64,000 nt of DNA from an uncultured Flavobacteriaceae bacterium (GCA_905181825.1 CAJIZJ010000003.1:1-64000); one strand, 5' to 3'; numbered from the stretch's first letter, positions 1 to 7,617 are shown. Translations and numbers: made by a program. The notes: generated by a model from the sequence alone, not told the origin.

Positions 1-324
1 TATCACACTATGAAACAATGGTTTGATTGGAATTTAAAAAAGAATTTTGTCGGGGAAAATGGGTTTAACTATTTATATAGAATGAAAAAAATTAATGTTC
101 CAATATTGTCAATTTGTGCTAAAGGAGATAATTTTATAGCACCAAAAGAAGGTTGTGAAAAGTTTTTAAAAGCATTTAAAAACAAGAAAAACAAACTACT
201 TTTCTATTCTAAAGAAAATGGGAATTTAGAAAATTATGACCATAGCAGAATTATTATGAGTAGAAATTCAGCAAAAGAGATTTGGCCTTCTGTATTAAAG
301 TGGATAGAAAAAAACAAAAGATAA
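1..324 (+). CDS. Alpha/beta hydrolase, C-terminal part (cut by window edge)
   Basis: The reading frame is open to the first base of the window, so the Met at base 10 is unlikely to be the true start and the 5' part is missing. The visible residues fit the end of an alpha/beta hydrolase: a beta strand followed by an Asp loop (ICAKGDNFIAP) and a His near the end (NYDHSR) before a closing helix, which would be the Asp and His of a Ser-Asp-His triad. The nucleophile elbow is outside the window. It is the first of a set of forward genes separated by attC-like repeats and is probably a cassette gene. Substrate unknown. Confidence 0.6.
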   Translation, partial: YHTMKQWFDWNLKKNFVGENGFNYLYRMKKINVPILSICAKGDNFIAPKEGCEKFLKAFKNKKNKLLFYSKENGNLENYDHSRIIMSRNSAKEIWPSVLKWIEKNKR

Positions 325-443
325 CAATGTATATAAAAAATAGGCGAATTAGTAATAAAATCAAGGTTTTTGGTTCGTATCAAAGTTTGTGTTTTACCGA
401 AAATTTAGTGCTTCAAAATCGCCTACTTTTCATATACTAACCG
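319..443 (+). other. attC-like site after the hydrolase gene
   Basis: Directly at the stop codon an R''-like AGATAAC is followed by a left arm (329-347) that pairs 17 of 19 bases with a right arm (419-437, TCGCCTAcTTTTcATATAC). The right side reads like the attC-like site at 4171-4303 up to the CCG before the expected crossover, then changes to ATATTGC instead of TTRRRY. The core triplet is therefore atypical and the call rests on the folded architecture. Confidence 0.45.
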
Positions 444-522
444 ATATTGCACAATTCACCTAAAGGTGAACCCAAATGGCTACGTGCTTCGCACTCCCAC
501 CCTTTGGGATTGTGCAATATCG
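442..522. repeat. 81-bp nested inverted repeat (cassette start / R'' pairing)
   Basis: The outer arms CGATATTGCACAAT (442-455) and ATTGTGCAATATCG (509-522) are perfectly complementary over 14 bp. Inside lie hairpins TCACCT/AGGTGA (456-469), CCCAAA/TTTGGG (471-476 with 503-508) and GTGC-TTC-GCAC (484-494). There is no coding potential. One reading is that the left arm is the first part of a gene-less cassette and the right arm the R'' box of its own attC; a REP/MITE-like palindrome is the alternative. Confidence 0.6.
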
Positions 523-720
523 CCGCGCTCTACCAAATTGCGGTGGGCGTAGGAATTAAGAGAATAACTAGCAATCACCTTGAGGTGGTATCGAACTAAA
601 AAGTGCATATCAAGTCGTTATACCGCAATTTGATAACGTTCTCTTGTCTTTTTAATGAATCGCATTAAAATGCTTCCATTTAAAACCCAGAACGTCACTG
701 CGTATAGCGCGGCGTTAGCC
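509..720 (+). other. Long attC-like structure ending at GGCG^TTAGCC
   Basis: CGCCGCGCT (521-529) pairs perfectly with AGCGCGGCG (706-714), with a further TAC/GTA step inside, directly left of the candidate crossover CG^TTAGCC at 714/715. Between the arms are secondary hairpins, including CAAATTGCGGT (534-544) with ACCGCAATTTG (622-632) and CACCT/AGGTG (576-587). At about 210 nt it is longer than textbook attC sites. Nothing in 325-754 looks coding; the 655-840 ORF of the track crosses this structure. Confidence 0.4.
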
Positions 721-754
721 AATTGCCAAGCCCTTTCACTAAAAAAACATAAAT

Positions 755-2653
755 ATGATGAAAAGAAAAATCTTAAATATATGTCAAAGATTACTCTTAA
801 TTTTTATTATCTACGTATTAAACTCCTGTGGTGTTTCTAAAATCAATAAAATAAGTGCTCCTTCTTTACAGGTATTCATAGATTTAGTTCAAGTGGTTGA
901 AGACAAAATAAAAGTAACCATAACTCTAAATAACCTGACACCAAAAACGAACACTTTTTATATTCCAGAAATTGTTCCTGGCACGTATTCTGACAAAGAC
1001 TATGGTCAGTATATACAAGACTTTAAAGCCTTTGGCCAAGATGGTAATTTATTAACTATAGAAAGGAAAGATAATAACTCTTGGTACATCCCCAATATGG
1101 ATAAGTTGCGTAAAATAACTTACTGGGTAAACGATAGTTTTGATAGAGAAAAGGAGAAAAAGCCATTAGATGGTATGTTAGCTACAGTAGGAACAAATTT
1201 TGAAAAAGGGGATAATTTTTACTTGAATATGCACTCAATAGTTGGATATATATATGGATATACAAATACTCCTTATAACCTAGAAATATTATACCCAAAT
1301 AACCTTTTTGCCACAACTTCTATGAAGGAGGTTAAAACCATTGAACAGAATAATACAAAGATATCTTATTATTCTGCAAATAGATATTTTTCTATTATTG
1401 ACAATCCTATACTTATTCAAAAAGATACTAGCCTGCATTTTCAAGTAGATGATATGGACATTGAATTAGCATTGTTTAGCAAATCTAAAAATATTAACCC
1501 TGTAAAATTAAAATCGGTGCTTCAGGAAACCATGAAGGCACAAAAACAATATTTAGGAAATTTAAAAACAACAGATAGTTATACCATCTTACTTTTTGGA
1601 TTACCCTCTTCTATCTTCTCTGGTTTTGGCGCATTAGAACACCACTCTTCTACTATTGGTGTTTTTAATGATGATTTTAATCAAGAAGTCATAGAGGAAA
1701 GTGCCAGAGATGTTATTTCTCACGAGTTTTTTCATATAGTCACACCATTGCAATTACATTCAGAATACATTCATGATTTTGAATACAATTCCCCTAAGAA
1801 AATGTCAAAACATTTATGGTTATATGAAGGGTTAACAGAGTATTTTGCTAATATATTTCTGGTAAATCAAAAACTAATTACAGAGAAAGAGTTTTATGCT
1901 CGCATAATGAGTAAAATTAATCAGTCTAAAGCGTATTCTGATACGATTTCTTTTACCAAAATGAGCGAACATATTTTAACAGATTCCTACAAAGACCAAT
2001 ATATGAATGTCTATAAAAAAGGAACGCTGATAGCTTTGGCACTAGACATACAATTGCGAGAACTAAGCAATGGTAAGCAAGGAGTTCTAGATTTGGTGAA
2101 AAATTTATCTAAAAAATATAACCCAAATCACCCATTTGAAGATGATACCTTTATAGAAGAAATAACTAAATTAACCAACCCAAGTATTGGTTTTTTTTTT
2201 AAGAATCACGTTCAAGGCAACACACCTATTTCTTATGAAGCCATATTGAAAAAGGTAGGTATTGCTATAGAGAAGAAAGAAGTGAATACCTCTTATTTTA
2301 TACATACTAACAAAGAACAGTCTATATATTTTGATTACGGTCCTAATAAAGGTTTTTTCTTTGGTGGAGACCTCCCACTTAATAGTTGGCTTGTTGAAAT
2401 GGGCGTGCAAAAAGGCGATATTATTGTATCTGTTAATGGTAAAACGTTTGGAAGTAACATAAAACAAATTATAGAGGATTCCTTTTCATGGAAAATGGAA
2501 ACAAAAGTTACCATAACCATAAAACGAGACGGTAAAGAAATACAGTTAAAAGGAAATGCTTCCTCACCAAAAGTAATCGAGTCCGTTTTAGTAACTGACC
2601 CAAATGCTTCTAAAAAAAATAAACTAATAAGAGATAGTTGGTTATTCAACTAA
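755..2653 (+). CDS. M61-family metallopeptidase lipoprotein with PDZ domain
   Basis: A 632-residue protein with a lipoprotein signal peptide (hydrophobic run ending LNSC around residue 24), so probably membrane anchored in the periplasm or at the surface. An N-terminal beta-rich region of M61 type is followed by the zinc site HEFFH (His323, Glu324, His327) and a third ligand in EGLTEY (Glu358), the glycyl-aminopeptidase arrangement. The C-terminal ~100 residues form a PDZ domain (GVQKGDIIVSVNG). All catalytic residues are present. It is the first gene of a putative two-gene cassette (715-4295) with the next gene, but a strong hairpin lies between them. Peptide specificity cannot be read from sequence. 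Confidence 0.85.
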   Translation: MMKRKILNICQRLLLIFIIYVLNSCGVSKINKISAPSLQVFIDLVQVVEDKIKVTITLNNLTPKTNTFYIPEIVPGTYSDKDYGQYIQDFKAFGQDGNLLTIERKDNNSWYIPNMDKLRKITYWVNDSFDREKEKKPLDGMLATVGTNFEKGDNFYLNMHSIVGYIYGYTNTPYNLEILYPNNLFATTSMKEVKTIEQNNTKISYYSANRYFSIIDNPILIQKDTSLHFQVDDMDIELALFSKSKNINPVKLKSVLQETMKAQKQYLGNLKTTDSYTILLFGLPSSIFSGFGALEHHSSTIGVFNDDFNQEVIEESARDVISHEFFHIVTPLQLHSEYIHDFEYNSPKKMSKHLWLYEGLTEYFANIFLVNQKLITEKEFYARIMSKINQSKAYSDTISFTKMSEHILTDSYKDQYMNVYKKGTLIALALDIQLRELSNGKQGVLDLVKNLSKKYNPNHPFEDDTFIEEITKLTNPSIGFFFKNHVQGNTPISYEAILKKVGIAIEKKEVNTSYFIHTNKEQSIYFDYGPNKGFFFGGDLPLNSWLVEMGVQKGDIIVSVNGKTFGSNIKQIIEDSFSWKMETKVTITIKRDGKEIQLKGNASSPKVIESVLVTDPNASKKNKLIRDSWLFN

Positions 2654-2665
2654 AATATTACAATT

Positions 2666-2707
2666 GTAATTACAGTTTGGATACAAGTCCAAACTGTAAT
2701 TGCTTTT
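2666..2707 (+). terminator. Rho-independent terminator after the M61 peptidase
   Basis: A perfect 14-bp stem, AATTACAGTTTGGA (2668-2681) with TCCAAACTGTAATT (2688-2701), has a 6-nt loop and is followed by GCTTTT. It begins 15 nt after the M61 stop codon, so the following thioredoxin reductase fusion probably has its own promoter. Confidence 0.8.
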
Positions 2708-2760
2708 AGAAACAACTTTAACTCTTTCTACTAAAGGTAGAAAATAACCCCAAAAACAAA

Positions 2761-4167
2761 ATGAGAAAAATTGAACTATATGGTGCAGATTGGTGTCCAG
2801 ACTGCAGAAGAGCTAAATCTTTTTTAACTGATAACAATATTGAGTTTACTTTTATTGATGTTGATTTAGATAAAAATGCTACAGAAAAAGTAGAAAAAAT
2901 CAACAACGGTAAGAGAATTATTCCAACGGTAATTATTAATGATAAACCATTTACTAATCCAAATAATGTGGAACTTTCAGCAGTTTTAGGTATAAATGAA
3001 GCTGGCAGGGTTCAACTATTTGGTGCGGACTGGTGCCCTGATTGCAGAAGAGCTAAAAACTTTTTGAGAGATAATGCTATTAATTTTGAATTCATAGATG
3101 TTGATGCAAATGATTGGGCAACTGCAAAAGTTGAAGAAATTAACAATGGAAAAAGAATCATACCTACCATTTTAATTGATGACATTACTCATACAAATCC
3201 TGACAATGTTGCCTTAACGAAGCTTTTGTCCATAAACATAGAAAAGGAACATAAAATATTTGACACGATAATAATTGGAGGTGGTGCGGCAGGTTTGACA
3301 ACCTCTATTTACGCTCAAAGGGATCGTTTCGACACACTTCTTTTAGAGAAAAAAAACATTGGTGGCAATGCATTTTTAACAGAAAAAATCGAAAACTATC
3401 CTGGTTTCACTTCTATTTCTGGTCCCAAATTAATGGATAAAATGGAGGAACAGGCAAAAACTTATGGCGCTGTCATAAAAACGGGAGAAGAAGTGATTAA
3501 TATTTCAAAAAAAGATGGGTTGTTTGCTATAAATACTAAAAGCACATCTTATTTTGGTAAAACAGTAGTGTTATCTACAGGGTCTACATATAGATTATTA
3601 GGAATTCCTAATGAAACTGAATTAATTGGGTCTGGAATTCATTTTTGTGCTACTTGTGATGGAGCATTTTATAGAGATAAAGATATTATTGTAATAGGTG
3701 GAGGAAACTCAGCCTTAGAAGAAGGGATATTTCTTGCAGGGTTCTGTAAATCAGTAAAAATTGTTAATCGATCTAATACCTTTATTGCTTCAAAGACTTA
3801 TATAGAAAAGTTAAAAACAATTGATAATATCTCTACTTATATGAATAAAACTTCTCTTGAATTTATAGCTGGAGAAAATGAATTATTTCAATCGTTAAAA
3901 GTAAAAGATAATGAAACAAGTAAAGAAGAATTAATCTTGGCTGATGGAGTATTTATATTTATTGGGCTAATACCAAATACAAAACCATTCGAAGAGTTAA
4001 TTGAATTAAATGAAAGAAATTTTATTGTAACAACAGGCTTAGCAGAAACTAATGTCAAAGGAATATTTGCTGCAGGAGATTGCAGAGAAGGTGCAATAGC
4101 CCAAGTAGCTGCAGCAACTGGAGAAGGTGTTTTAGCAAGTTATGGCATTAAGAACTATTTAAAATAA
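2761..4167 (+). CDS. Tandem glutaredoxin-glutaredoxin-thioredoxin reductase fusion
   Basis: A 468-residue fusion. Residues 1-78 and about 82-160 are two similar glutaredoxin-like modules, each with GADWCPDCRRAK (Cys12/Cys15 and Cys92/Cys95) and a cis-Pro loop (RIIPT). From about residue 168 comes a thioredoxin reductase: FAD Rossmann motif GGGAAG, redox pair CATC (Cys296/Cys299), a second Rossmann motif GGGNSA and the C-terminal FAD motif AAGDC. The reductase probably passes NADPH electrons through its own CxxC to the fused glutaredoxins, acting as a self-contained cytosolic disulfide reductase. Single Grx-TrxR fusions are known; the double module is unusual. The gene ends 3 nt before an attC-like site, as a cassette gene would. 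Confidence 0.88.
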   Translation: MRKIELYGADWCPDCRRAKSFLTDNNIEFTFIDVDLDKNATEKVEKINNGKRIIPTVIINDKPFTNPNNVELSAVLGINEAGRVQLFGADWCPDCRRAKNFLRDNAINFEFIDVDANDWATAKVEEINNGKRIIPTILIDDITHTNPDNVALTKLLSINIEKEHKIFDTIIIGGGAAGLTTSIYAQRDRFDTLLLEKKNIGGNAFLTEKIENYPGFTSISGPKLMDKMEEQAKTYGAVIKTGEEVINISKKDGLFAINTKSTSYFGKTVVLSTGSTYRLLGIPNETELIGSGIHFCATCDGAFYRDKDIIVIGGGNSALEEGIFLAGFCKSVKIVNRSNTFIASKTYIEKLKTIDNISTYMNKTSLEFIAGENELFQSLKVKDNETSKEELILADGVFIFIGLIPNTKPFEELIELNERNFIVTTGLAETNVKGIFAAGDCREGAIAQVAAATGEGVLASYGIKNYLK

Positions 4168-4170
4168 CGA

Positions 4171-4303
4171 TTTGCTAACAATGAATAAGAATAATAGCGG
4201 TTTAGTGCTAAATCCAAATTAAATAATTACAAAAAAGGTCTGTGTTTAATCAAAAGTTAGCGTGTTTTAATCCGCTGTTATTCACATACTATCCGTTAGC
4301 AAA
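4171..4303 (+). other. attC-like site (133 bp)
   Basis: TTTGCTAAC (4171-4179) pairs perfectly with GTTAGCAAA (4295-4303). Inside it GAATAATAGCGG (4189-4200) pairs 11 of 12 with CCGCTGTTATTC (4272-4283). An inner hairpin TTTAG-TG-CTAAA lies in the centre. The order R''-L''-spacer-L'-R', the AAC/GTT ends and the length match VCR-type integron attC sites. It lies between two unrelated forward genes. No integrase is visible. Confidence 0.65.
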
Positions 4304-4317
4304 TATATAGATCACTT

Positions 4318-4890
4318 GTGAAGCAATTATTACAGAAAATATCAATATGTACCGTTTGCGTTCCTCATTTAGAACTTGGTCCAAGACCAATAGTTTCAGC
4401 ACATCGTAAAAGCAAGATAATTATTATTGGACAAGCTCCAGGAACTGTGGTTCATGAAAGTGGTATCCCTTGGGATGATAAGAGTGGAGAAAATTTAAGA
4501 AAATGGATGGATGTTAACAAAACAACTTTTTATGACCCTCAAAAGGTTGCTTTAGTTCCTATGGGGTTTTGTTATCCTGGAAAAGGAAAATCAGGAGATT
4601 TAGCTCCAAGAAAAGAATGTGCCCCACTTTGGCATAATTCACTCATAACACAAATGAAAGAAGTGAAATTAATTTTATTAGTGGGGACATATGCTCAAAA
4701 CTATTACCTTAAAAAAGATGCGAGAAAAACACTAACTGAAACAGTGAAAAACTATCAAGAATATCTACCTAAATACTTTGTACTTCCACATCCATCTCCA
4801 AGAAATAATATTTGGCAAGCCAAAAATGATTGGTTTAAACTAAAGGTAACTCCTGAATTGCAGCTAAGAGTAAAAGAAATATTAGATTAA
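4318..4890 (+). CDS. Uracil-DNA glycosylase superfamily protein
   Basis: 190 residues from a GTG start. The GQAPG loop (residues 38-42), the SGIPWDDKSGENL segment and the C-terminal LPHPSPRN motif mark the uracil-DNA glycosylase fold (the family 4/5-like COG1573 group), which cleaves damaged bases from DNA. An N-terminal CxxC is present (Cys11, Cys14), but the remaining iron-sulfur cysteines of family 4 are not obvious, so the exact activity is uncertain. The gene begins 22 nt after the crossover point of one attC-like site and ends 4 nt before another, the layout of an integron cassette. A start further downstream would remove the CxxC. Confidence 0.75.
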   Translation: MKQLLQKISICTVCVPHLELGPRPIVSAHRKSKIIIIGQAPGTVVHESGIPWDDKSGENLRKWMDVNKTTFYDPQKVALVPMGFCYPGKGKSGDLAPRKECAPLWHNSLITQMKEVKLILLVGTYAQNYYLKKDARKTLTETVKNYQEYLPKYFVLPHPSPRNNIWQAKNDWFKLKVTPELQLRVKEILD

Positions 4891-4894
4891 ACAA

Positions 4895-4948
4895 TTGCTA
4901 ACAAAACCTAAACTGCATTAAAACGCAGCTTAGCCAGAACGTAAGCAA
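4895..4948 (+). other. Short attC-like site (54 bp)
   Basis: TTGCTAAC (4895-4902) faces GTAAGCAA (4941-4948) with one mismatch. CTAAACTGC (4908-4916) pairs 8 of 9 with GCAGCTTAG (4925-4933). It aligns without gaps to the site at 6753-6806 with roughly two thirds identity, including a compensated base pair in the stem (CTGC/GCAG here, CTGA/TCAG there). The R'' box is exactly complementary to the start of its own unit (GTTAGCAA at 4295). Confidence 0.6.
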
Positions 4949-4962
4949 GAAAACATAGATTA

Positions 4963-5340
4963 ATGAGAAAATTAATTAGTTCAGGGACTAAGTTTGAAAA
5001 AGAAATTGGTTATTCGAGAGCTGTTGTTCAGGGCAACTGGGTTGTTGTATCGGGAACAACGGGTTACAACTACGAAACAATGACCATTGAAGATGATATA
5101 ATATCACAAACTGAACAATGTTTAATTAACATCTCAAATGCTTTAATTCAAGCAGGGTCAAATTTAGATGAAGTGATTCGAGTAACATACATATTGACAG
5201 ATGCCACAGAATTCGAAAAGTGCTGGTCGACACTTCGGAAATATTTTGGGAAAATTAGACCCGCTGCGACTATGTTTTCAGCAGGACTGGCGGACCCAAA
5301 AATGAAGATTGAAATACAGGTTACTGCATTAAAAAAGTAA
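4963..5340 (+). CDS. Rid (YjgF/YER057c/UK114) family protein lacking the RidA arginine
   Basis: 125 residues covering a whole Rid domain: VVVSGTTG strand, the helix with ISNALIQAGSNLDEV and the closing IEIQVTAL strand. Canonical RidA enzymes hydrolyse reactive imines and enamines with an Arg in the PAR motif; here the equivalent segment is RPAATM (Ala102), so this belongs to the Rid groups without imine deaminase activity, whose roles are mostly unknown. It lies between attC-like sequences, and the unit's first bases (GTAAGC) are complementary to GCTTAC just after its stop codon. Confidence 0.85.
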   Translation: MRKLISSGTKFEKEIGYSRAVVQGNWVVVSGTTGYNYETMTIEDDIISQTEQCLINISNALIQAGSNLDEVIRVTYILTDATEFEKCWSTLRKYFGKIRPAATMFSAGLADPKMKIEIQVTALKK

Positions 5341-5345
5341 AACTA

Positions 5346-5431
5346 GCTTACAAAACTTTATATAGTAAATAAGGCGTTTGATGGTTTACGAAAGATCAGT
5401 GCTGTTTACCAACAACGCCAAATCGTTGATT
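5346..5431 (+). other. Degenerate attC-like site after the Rid gene
   Basis: GCTTAC (5346-5351), complementary to the unit's start GTAAGC (4941-4946), is followed by GGCGTT (5373-5378) pairing with AACGCC (5414-5419) and a possible R' CG^TTGATT at 5424-5430. Weaker than the other sites. The rest of 5341-5700 holds only a short disrupted ORF and AT-rich sequence. Confidence 0.4.
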
Positions 5432-5441
5432 TACTTTTAAA

Positions 5442-5614
5442 ATGAATGCGATAAGAAAAAACACATGGTTTTGGCTAAAAATAAACTTGAAATTTTACCG
5501 GTTTCTGCTGCCCTAATGGGAATATACTATCCGATATACCAAATTAAAAAAAGCATTACAATCGAAAAAAAACTGACCAACCAAAGTCGAAATTTTAACA
5601 ACGACACCAAATAA
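5442..5614 (+). pseudogene. Possible frameshifted small membrane protein
   Basis: Two short frames join into one plausible peptide: MNAIRKNTWFWLKINLKFYRFLLP from 5442 (stop at 5514), and a second frame from 5465 that continues with MGIYYPIYQIKKSITIEKK and ends at 5614 (49 residues if read alone). Hydrophobic stretches followed by a Lys-rich tail suggest a small inner-membrane protein broken by a frameshift. It could equally be non-coding. Confidence 0.22.
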
Positions 5615-5700
5615 AAAGCAAAAAATGATATTACTAATAATCAACTGAATTAATACTAATCGCGATAGCAAAAAAAAATGCTGTCTAAAAACTGTAAATT

Positions 5701-6753
5701 ATGAACATAATTAAAACTTTGAGAAAAATTTATTTATCAATCTTTTTAGCATCATTAACATTATTCGTGTGTTGTAATATTACGAAAGAAAAGAGTAGAA
5801 ATATAGTAGAAAATAATCAAGTTGCATTTTATAGCAAACTAGACTCTACCATGTATAGTATTGATTTAGAAAAAAATAAAAAAATAAAATTATTCACATT
5901 TGAAACAAATAATCATTCAAGTGTGAAATGGCCTTGTTGGTCGCCTGATGGGAAAAAAATTGCATACATGGGACAAAGAAATGGGGTGTATGGATCTTAT
6001 TATTTTGATCTTCATTCAAAAAAGCACACAAAATTTTGGGAAGGGGATTATAAAAAGGGTGATCTTGCTGTTCCAGGGGGTGTAATGGATTGGCATAAAG
6101 ATCTTGGTCCCCTTATAGGAATTAAGGAAAATGAAATAGGAAATACGGATACACACGTATTAAAAGATTCTCTATTTAAAACCTTTGAAAAAGGAAATAC
6201 GGAAACTTATGATTTTTTTAAATTAAGAGACACTGCATATATTAATTTAACTCAAAATAAATGGGATCAAAGAACTCATCCCCAACAAATATTTTGGACA
6301 TTCTTTGTTAGAGCTCATTCAAATGGGAATATATCATTTTGGGGAACAGAAGAGGATGAAAATAATGGTTTTGGGGAAAACCTTTACATTATAGACTCTA
6401 ATGGGGAAAACAGAAAAAAGATTTTTAATTATCCTGAAGGAGTGAATGGAGCAGGCGCGAACATGTTGGAGTATGATATTTCAGAAGATGGAAAATGGTT
6501 GTTGTTTTCTTTAGACGGAGATATAGTACTCATTGAGCTAGAAAATCCTGAAAATACGATTAACTTAACAAATTCTAAAGATCAAATAGACATAATGCCT
6601 AAGTTTAATTCTAACGATACTAAAATCGTTTACAGTAGCGGAAATGGGGAACATTTCAACATTTTTACAATGGATTTTGATGGAGAAAATAAACAAGTGC
6701 ATACTACCGGTAAAAACTATTACGTACAAAGTAGGTATAAACTAAATTACTAA
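5701..6753 (+). CDS. Secreted lipoprotein with TolB/PD40-type beta-propeller repeats
   Basis: 350 residues. The N-terminus has basic residues, a hydrophobic run and a Cys pair (LFVCC) consistent with a lipoprotein signal. At least two repeats of PD40/WD40-like type can be read (WSPDGKKIAYM near the start; IMPKFNSNDTKIVYSS followed by IFTMDFDGENKQ near the end), as in TolB and S9 peptidase propellers. There is no peptidase domain and no catalytic motif, so a binding or scaffold role in the periplasm is likely. It ends directly at an attC-like site and is the last forward gene of the cassette-like block. Confidence 0.65.
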   Translation: MNIIKTLRKIYLSIFLASLTLFVCCNITKEKSRNIVENNQVAFYSKLDSTMYSIDLEKNKKIKLFTFETNNHSSVKWPCWSPDGKKIAYMGQRNGVYGSYYFDLHSKKHTKFWEGDYKKGDLAVPGGVMDWHKDLGPLIGIKENEIGNTDTHVLKDSLFKTFEKGNTETYDFFKLRDTAYINLTQNKWDQRTHPQQIFWTFFVRAHSNGNISFWGTEEDENNGFGENLYIIDSNGENRKKIFNYPEGVNGAGANMLEYDISEDGKWLLFSLDGDIVLIELENPENTINLTNSKDQIDIMPKFNSNDTKIVYSSGNGEHFNIFTMDFDGENKQVHTTGKNYYVQSRYKLNY

Positions 6754-6806
6754 TGTTAACATCTCCTGAACTGAACTAAAACTCAGTTTAACCAAACGTT
6801 CTAAGG
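6753..6806 (+). other. Short attC-like site at the end of the cassette block
   Basis: It overlaps the preceding stop codon. TGTTAAC, then AACTGA (6769-6774) pairing with TCAGTT (6783-6788), then ACGTTCTAAGG. It aligns gap-free with the 4895-4948 site and keeps the stem by a compensatory change. The gene on the other side, pirin, is on the opposite strand, so this is the boundary of the array. Confidence 0.5.
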
Positions 6807-6814
6807 TCTAATTA

Positions 6815-7534
6815 TCAATCTAAAATTGGCACCTCAATAAAAAGCAATTGAGCGTCCTCTTGGGCTTTCACTAAAAATGAATCTACTTTAGAAATACCCA
6901 CGGCATCTCTTTGATTCAAATGCTGACCTGCAACTTCAGAAACTCCAATCACTTGCATCACATAAACGCCATGAGTCTCTGATTTTAAGGGGTACTCAAA
7001 GGTAGCCCCCGCGTTTAAATTAAGTCTCGATAGTTGTGCATTCTGATGGATTTTTAAACCAGAGGTCTTAGTACTATCTATAGAAGACACCAAAACCTGA
7101 AGTATTCCTGTTGTAGGTGTCTGAAAATAGGTTTGATCATATCGAGGAGTTACATTTTTTTTATTTGGGACAATCCATATTTGAAACAAGCTTAAATAGT
7201 CGGTTTTAGAACCATTTACTTCTGAATGCTGAATGCCTGTCCCTGCTGACATCACTTGAACTTCCCCAGCTTTGACCTCTTCCCAACTATTTCCCATTGA
7301 ATCTTTGTGCTTTAAAAGACCTGAAAGTGGGATTGTAATAATTTCCATGTTTTCATGTGGATGGGTTCCAAAGCCCATACCTGGAGCAATCAAATCATCA
7401 TTTAAAACTCTTAAAGTTCCAAAATTCATTTTTTCAGCATTATAAAAATTAGCAAAACTAAAGGAATGATTCGCTTGTAACCAGCCATGATTTGCAAATC
7501 CTCTTGAAGTGGCCTCGTGGTAAACTAATTTCAT
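6815..7534 (-). CDS. Pirin family protein
   Basis: 239 residues with the bicupin pirin architecture. The metal ligands His58, His60 (THPHEN), His103 and Glu105 (GIQHSE) are present at nearly the same positions as in human pirin (56, 58, 101, 103). Bacterial members such as YhhW have quercetin 2,3-dioxygenase activity in vitro, but the in vivo role is unclear. Monocistronic, reading toward the cassette array; divergent from the carboxylase gene. A TAnnTTTG box on the reverse strand (7604-7611) could serve it. Confidence 0.85.
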   Translation of the reverse strand: MKLVYHEATSRGFANHGWLQANHSFSFANFYNAEKMNFGTLRVLNDDLIAPGMGFGTHPHENMEIITIPLSGLLKHKDSMGNSWEEVKAGEVQVMSAGTGIQHSEVNGSKTDYLSLFQIWIVPNKKNVTPRYDQTYFQTPTTGILQVLVSSIDSTKTSGLKIHQNAQLSRLNLNAGATFEYPLKSETHGVYVMQVIGVSEVAGQHLNQRDAVGISKVDSFLVKAQEDAQLLFIEVPILD

Positions 7535-7570
7535 ATGATGATATATTTATAATTGTTCGTTAACAAAAAC

Positions 7571-7598
7571 TTGAAACTCAAGAATATTGTTATTTTTG
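7571..7598 (+). promoter_or_regulatory. Bacteroidota promoter of the acyl-CoA carboxylase gene
   Basis: TTG (7571-7573), 17 nt, then TATTTTTG (7591-7598) matching TAnnTTTG. Transcription would begin near 7604, about 14 nt before the ATG at 7618. Confidence 0.6.
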
Positions 7599-7617
7599 TG
7601 TAACAAATATATGTGCT

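Noticed and set aside
484-494. GTGC-TTC-GCAC hairpin as an independent REP element
   Set aside because: It is part of a larger nested structure and no second copy was noticed in the window, so a separate REP call is not supported.
655-840. 61-residue ORF before the M61 peptidase
   Set aside because: It crosses the attC-like structure and overlaps the signal peptide region of the M61 gene in another frame; no protein-like composition.
2171-2649. Two reverse ORFs (98 and 104 residues) inside the M61 gene
   Set aside because: Shadow frames opposite a conserved peptidase/PDZ coding region.
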